From Paulinella micropora (Eukaryota; Cercozoa; Imbricatea; Euglyphida; Paulinellidae), in assembly GCA_019918135.1 (NCBI GenBank), contig WBZZ01006559.1, forward strand, positions 33,225 through 97,224: DNA of 64,000 nt. The letters run 5' to 3'. Below the pieces are notes generated by a model, which ran no database searches, was not told where the DNA came from, and was given only the letters and a program-made list of their open reading frames with translations. The translations under genes were made by a program, and so were the position numbers. Of the stretch, positions 61,086-64,000 are shown piece by piece; the first letter of the stretch is position 1; each line of letters opens with the position of its first letter.

Positions 61086-63443
61086 TTAGACGAAGTGTTC
61101 CTTTCCGTCCCGGTGTGTGGGGGGGCCGCTCTCCGCGCAAGTGCGTGCAGAACTGTCTCTCCTCTTCTTGCGATTGTAGACGAGCCAGGCCAGCAACAAG
61201 AGGCCCAGGCACGGCAGAAGGACGACAGCTAGGCAAGCGCAGCCACGCGCTGGCGGGGGGGCCGTGGTGCCCGCGAACAGCCCGTCTGCCGGTAGTACCG
61301 GCAGTTCCAGGCTGAACTCGATGGTCTCGAGCCGCAAACGCCGGCCGCCGTTGACCGCGTACAGGTCCGCGCGGGGGTGCTGCAACAGCGTAGTCAGCCC
61401 GCAGAGCCAGCTTTTTTTCCCAACTTCACGGCAGTCTGCCTCGGCGCTCTGCCACTCGAGCCCCACCGGCGGAGCCCGCAGGCTGAATTCGAGCGAAATT
61501 CGTGGCGCCGAGGACGCGAGCCGCCGACGCCGTGCACCCCCGGGCAAGAGCAGTAGCCTGACGACCTTGGCGTCGGTAGCGTTGCAGGGCAGCCGTGTTG
61601 TCAGGTCAGTGCAGTTTTGTTGCGAGACGTTGCCAGCCGCGAGTAGCAACTGGTTCTGTAACTGGAGTTTGAATTCTAGTGGCAGGCGCGCCGTCTGATT
61701 CCTTTGCAGCCCTAGCCATGAGAGCGTGCGTGTGCGCTGCAGCCACAGCTGGCCCCCCAAGTACTGCCGTCCGTCCTGGAGGCGCGTGAGTTGGCAGAGC
61801 GACGCGTACAAGAAGTCGAGCCCGAGCAGCGAGGCCGACAGCGAGCCATTTAACGACAGGGCCGAGGGGAAGGGGCCCGCTGGTAAGATCCCGCCCGTGC
61901 GACAATGGTCTTCTAGATACAGGAGTTGCAGTTCCTCGTAAATCAGGTCCGTGGGCTCCCGCTGCAGGAGATCGTTGGCGGCGACCACTACGCGCAGGAC
62001 GGGCTCGGGCTGGCCGCCCGGGGACAGAGCCAGCCCGAGCCCGGATAGGTCGCGCCTGATCACTGGGCCGACGGGCATCATCGAGGAGGCAGTCGCGGAG
62101 GAGCTGGCGGTCGGAGAACGAGCGTCTGAGCCCGAGGTAGTGGCGGAGGCGGTAGGCGTCGCGGAACGGCTCGCCGAGGTAGTTGCGGAAGCGGTAGGGG
62201 TTGCGGAAAGAGTGTTTGAGATAGAGGTAGTGACGGAGGCGGTAGGCGTTGCGGAAAGAGTGTTTGAGATAGAGGTAGTTGCGGAGACGGTAGGGGTTGC
62301 GGAGAGGCTCGTCGAGCCTGAGGCTGCGACTACGGAGACGGTAGGGGTTGCGGAGAGGCTCGTCGAGCTTGAGGCTGCGACTACGGAGACGGTAGGGGTT
62401 GCTTGTTCTTGCCCCTCTCCTTGTCCCTGTCCTTGCCCCTGTCCTTGCCCCTGTCCTTGTCCCTTGCCTTGCCCTTGCCCCTGTCCTTGCCCCTGCCCTT
62501 GTCCCTGTCCTTGCCCCTGCCCTTGCCCTTGCCCCTGCCCTTGTCCCTGTCCTTGCCCCTGCCCTTGCCCTTGCCCCTGCCCTTGTCCCTGTCCTTGCCC
62601 CTGCCCTTGTCCCGAGGCGGTTGCGGAGACGGTAGGCGTCACGGAACCGGTGGTTGAGCTCGAGGCTGAGACTACGGAGACCGTAGGCGTAGCGGAGAGG
62701 CTCGCCGAGGTAGTTGCGGAGACCGTAGGCGTCGCGGAGAGGCTCGCCGAGGCGGTTGTAGAGACCGTAGGGGTCGCGGAGAGGCTCGCCGAGGTAGTTG
62801 CGGAGACCGTAGGTGTCGCGGAACGGCTCGCCGAGGTAGTTGCGGAGACCGTAGGTGTCGCGGAACGGCTCGCCGAGGTAGTTGTGGAGACCGTAGGTGT
62901 CGCGGAGAGGCTCGCCGAGGCGGTTGTGGAGACCGTAGGCGTAGCGGAGAGGCTCGCCGAGGCGGTTGCGGAGACCGTAGGGGTCGCGGAACGGCTCGCC
63001 GAGGTAGTTGCGGAGACAGTAGGGGTTGCGGAACGGCTCGCCGAGGCGGTTGTGGAGACCGTAGGCGTAGCGGAGAGGCTCGCCGAGGGTGGGAGACGTA
63101 GGCGTAGCGGAGAGGCTCGCCGAGGCGGTTGTGGAGACCGTAGGCGTCGCGGAGAGGCTCGCCGAGGTAGTTACGGAGACCGTAGGGGTCGCGGAGAGGC
63201 TCGCCGAGGCGGTTGTGGAGACCGTAGTGCGGAGACCGTAGGCGTCGCGGAGAGGCTCGTCGAGGTAGTTACGGAGACGGTAGGGGTAGCGGAGTTTACA
63301 GGCGACTTGCTTTTAGACATACTTTGGGCTGGTGGGACAGTAGCGGCTTGATCCACTCCTGTGTTCCCGCTGCTATCCTCATCTAAATTCGTACCTTGGT
63401 TTTGATTTGTCTGTGTGCTGGCGCTCGCTGCGCTATTTTGCAT
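61086..63443 (-). CDS. Mucin-like surface protein with SATPTVS and Gly-Gln repeats
   Basis: I place the start at MQNSAASASTQTNQNQG (63,443); a start ten residues earlier is possible. Order: a Gln/Asn/Ser-rich head; many 14-residue repeats of the type TTSASLSATPTVSA; about 33 Gly-Gln dipeptides (DNA 62,404-62,612); more SATPTVS repeats; a Cys-containing ectodomain of about 340 residues with several N-x-S/T sites (NGS, NVS, NQT); a membrane span (CLAVVLLPCLGLLLLAWLVY) and a basic tail. Ser/Thr repeats are typical of heavily O-glycosylated stalks. No signal peptide is visible at either start. The repeat register shifts twice at 63,090-63,230, so the head may be spliced, altered or mis-assembled. 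Confidence 0.6.
62404..62612. repeat. Minisatellite encoding Gly-Gln repeats
   Basis: Six-base units of the CCTTGC/CCCTGT type in tandem with an 18-24 base higher-order pattern, coding for (Gly-Gln)n on the minus strand. Confidence 0.85.
62640..63300. repeat. 42-base minisatellite encoding SATPTVS repeats
   Basis: About 15 tandem units of 42 bases (GCGGAGACCGTAGGCGTCGC type). Two units near 63,090 and 63,220 have shortened lengths, which changes the register. Confidence 0.85.
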
Positions 63444-63473
63444 GACTAGAAAATGATCGCGCTCTCGAGGCAA

Positions 63474-64000
63474 CTAGACGCCTGAGAAATTTCCCTAACC
63501 CAAATGTGTTTTCTTGTCGTACGATCCAGTCGGTCGATTGTTTTTAATTGTTATTTCTCTCTTTTCTTCTTTTTCTGTACAATTTTGTTCTTGTCTGTTG
63601 GCCTCTATCTGTGGCAGCCACAATCCAAATTGCCCTTCCCGCACCCTCCCCCCCCCCCGCCACTCTTGTCGCCTGTACCAAAAGGTTGTTCTAGCAAGAA
63701 ACAAAAAAAAGAGCAAAAAGGCTTGGGCGGGGGAGAGGAACAACGAAATGATTTCTGCTTTGCTTGCTTTTGTCACTAGCCCTTCTTTGGAATCGAGCAG
63801 CAACGTATAGAAAGCAAAGGGCTTATTTTTGCCTGCCGTCCGCGGCTTGCACTTTTCTTACGACAGCGTTTTTTTTCTCCTCCGACGTTTTTTCCCTCCT
63901 GCTAAAACCCTGCCACGAAAATCTCCTCCCCCAAACAAAGCAGACCGCACGGTCGACGTACTTCCTTTTGTCATGGAGATCCCAGCGCCTTGGGTGCACG
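63474..64000. other. Right-edge region; possible start of a further gene
   Basis: Pyrimidine-rich stretches and a C run near 63,650. At 63,974 an ATG in TTTTGTCATGGAGATCCC opens a plus-strand frame (MEIPAPWVH) that runs off the window. Nothing else is supported. Confidence 0.3.

Noticed and set aside
61951-63351. Plus-strand ORF with ETVGVAERLAE repeats
   Set aside because: It is the antisense of the SATPTVS minisatellite; the minus strand has a membrane anchor and glycosylation sites that make biological sense.

Overview
The window looks like a piece of a unicellular eukaryote's nuclear genome, species not identifiable from sequence alone. It joins an AT-rich block of virus-derived DNA (about 1-28,400) to a repeat-rich block with exon-like coding pieces (about 29,000-38,300) and a compact, very GC-rich, gene-dense block (about 38,300-64,000). 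Eukaryotic signs are AATAAA poly(A) signals after several genes, a tRNA-derived SINE with (TTA)n tails, one GT-AG mini-intron whose phase fits, and MYND, F-box and leucine-rich-repeat proteins.

Left block: remains of two Polinton-like virus (PLV) copies. Copy 1 (1 to about 17,700) has a small virion protein, an A32/FtsK-type packaging ATPase, a conserved 120-residue protein, a membrane protein, a long fibre with a C-terminal S74 chaperone domain, an acidic/basic coiled protein, a retrovirus-type integrase, several GIY-YIG nucleases, a protelomerase-like tyrosine recombinase, and a TV-Pol/SF3-helicase replication gene with a small AT-hook gene beside it. Copy 2 (about 18,560-28,415) repeats the replication module in inverted orientation, then the structural module (ATPase fragment, 120-residue protein, membrane protein, fibre, acidic protein, integrase remnant) in the same orientation as copy 1. 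The replication modules form a nearly identical inverted repeat with arms of about 4.2 kb (13,327-17,521 and 18,562-22,757) around a 1-kb spacer that holds HNH-nuclease remnants. Most large genes in both copies are broken. No major capsid protein is visible; it may lie left of the window.

Middle block: a long array of short palindromes (GTGATnATCAC type, about 30,262-31,665), related imperfect copies between exon-like minus-strand pieces (31,759-37,030), and a cluster of short retroposons, all ending in (TTA)n, at 34,090-36,205.

Right block: two neighbouring MYND-finger genes, an F-box/LRR gene, several membrane or secreted proteins of unknown family, a very large modular protein (50,795-55,578) with a decayed paralogue (59,292-60,883), a multi-pass membrane protein (56,129-58,901) and a mucin-like surface protein with SATPTVS and Gly-Gln repeats (61,086-63,443). 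Homopolymeric G or C tracts lie beside many of these genes. Several genes occupy two overlapping frames, so splicing, decay or indel errors must be considered. I see no giant-virus hallmark gene in this block, but its compactness and unusual proteins leave an endogenous giant-virus origin open.

Most promising for follow-up: the PLV with a protelomerase-like enzyme next to a repeat-and-palindrome region and a giant inverted duplication, and the palindrome array at 30.2-31.7 kb.
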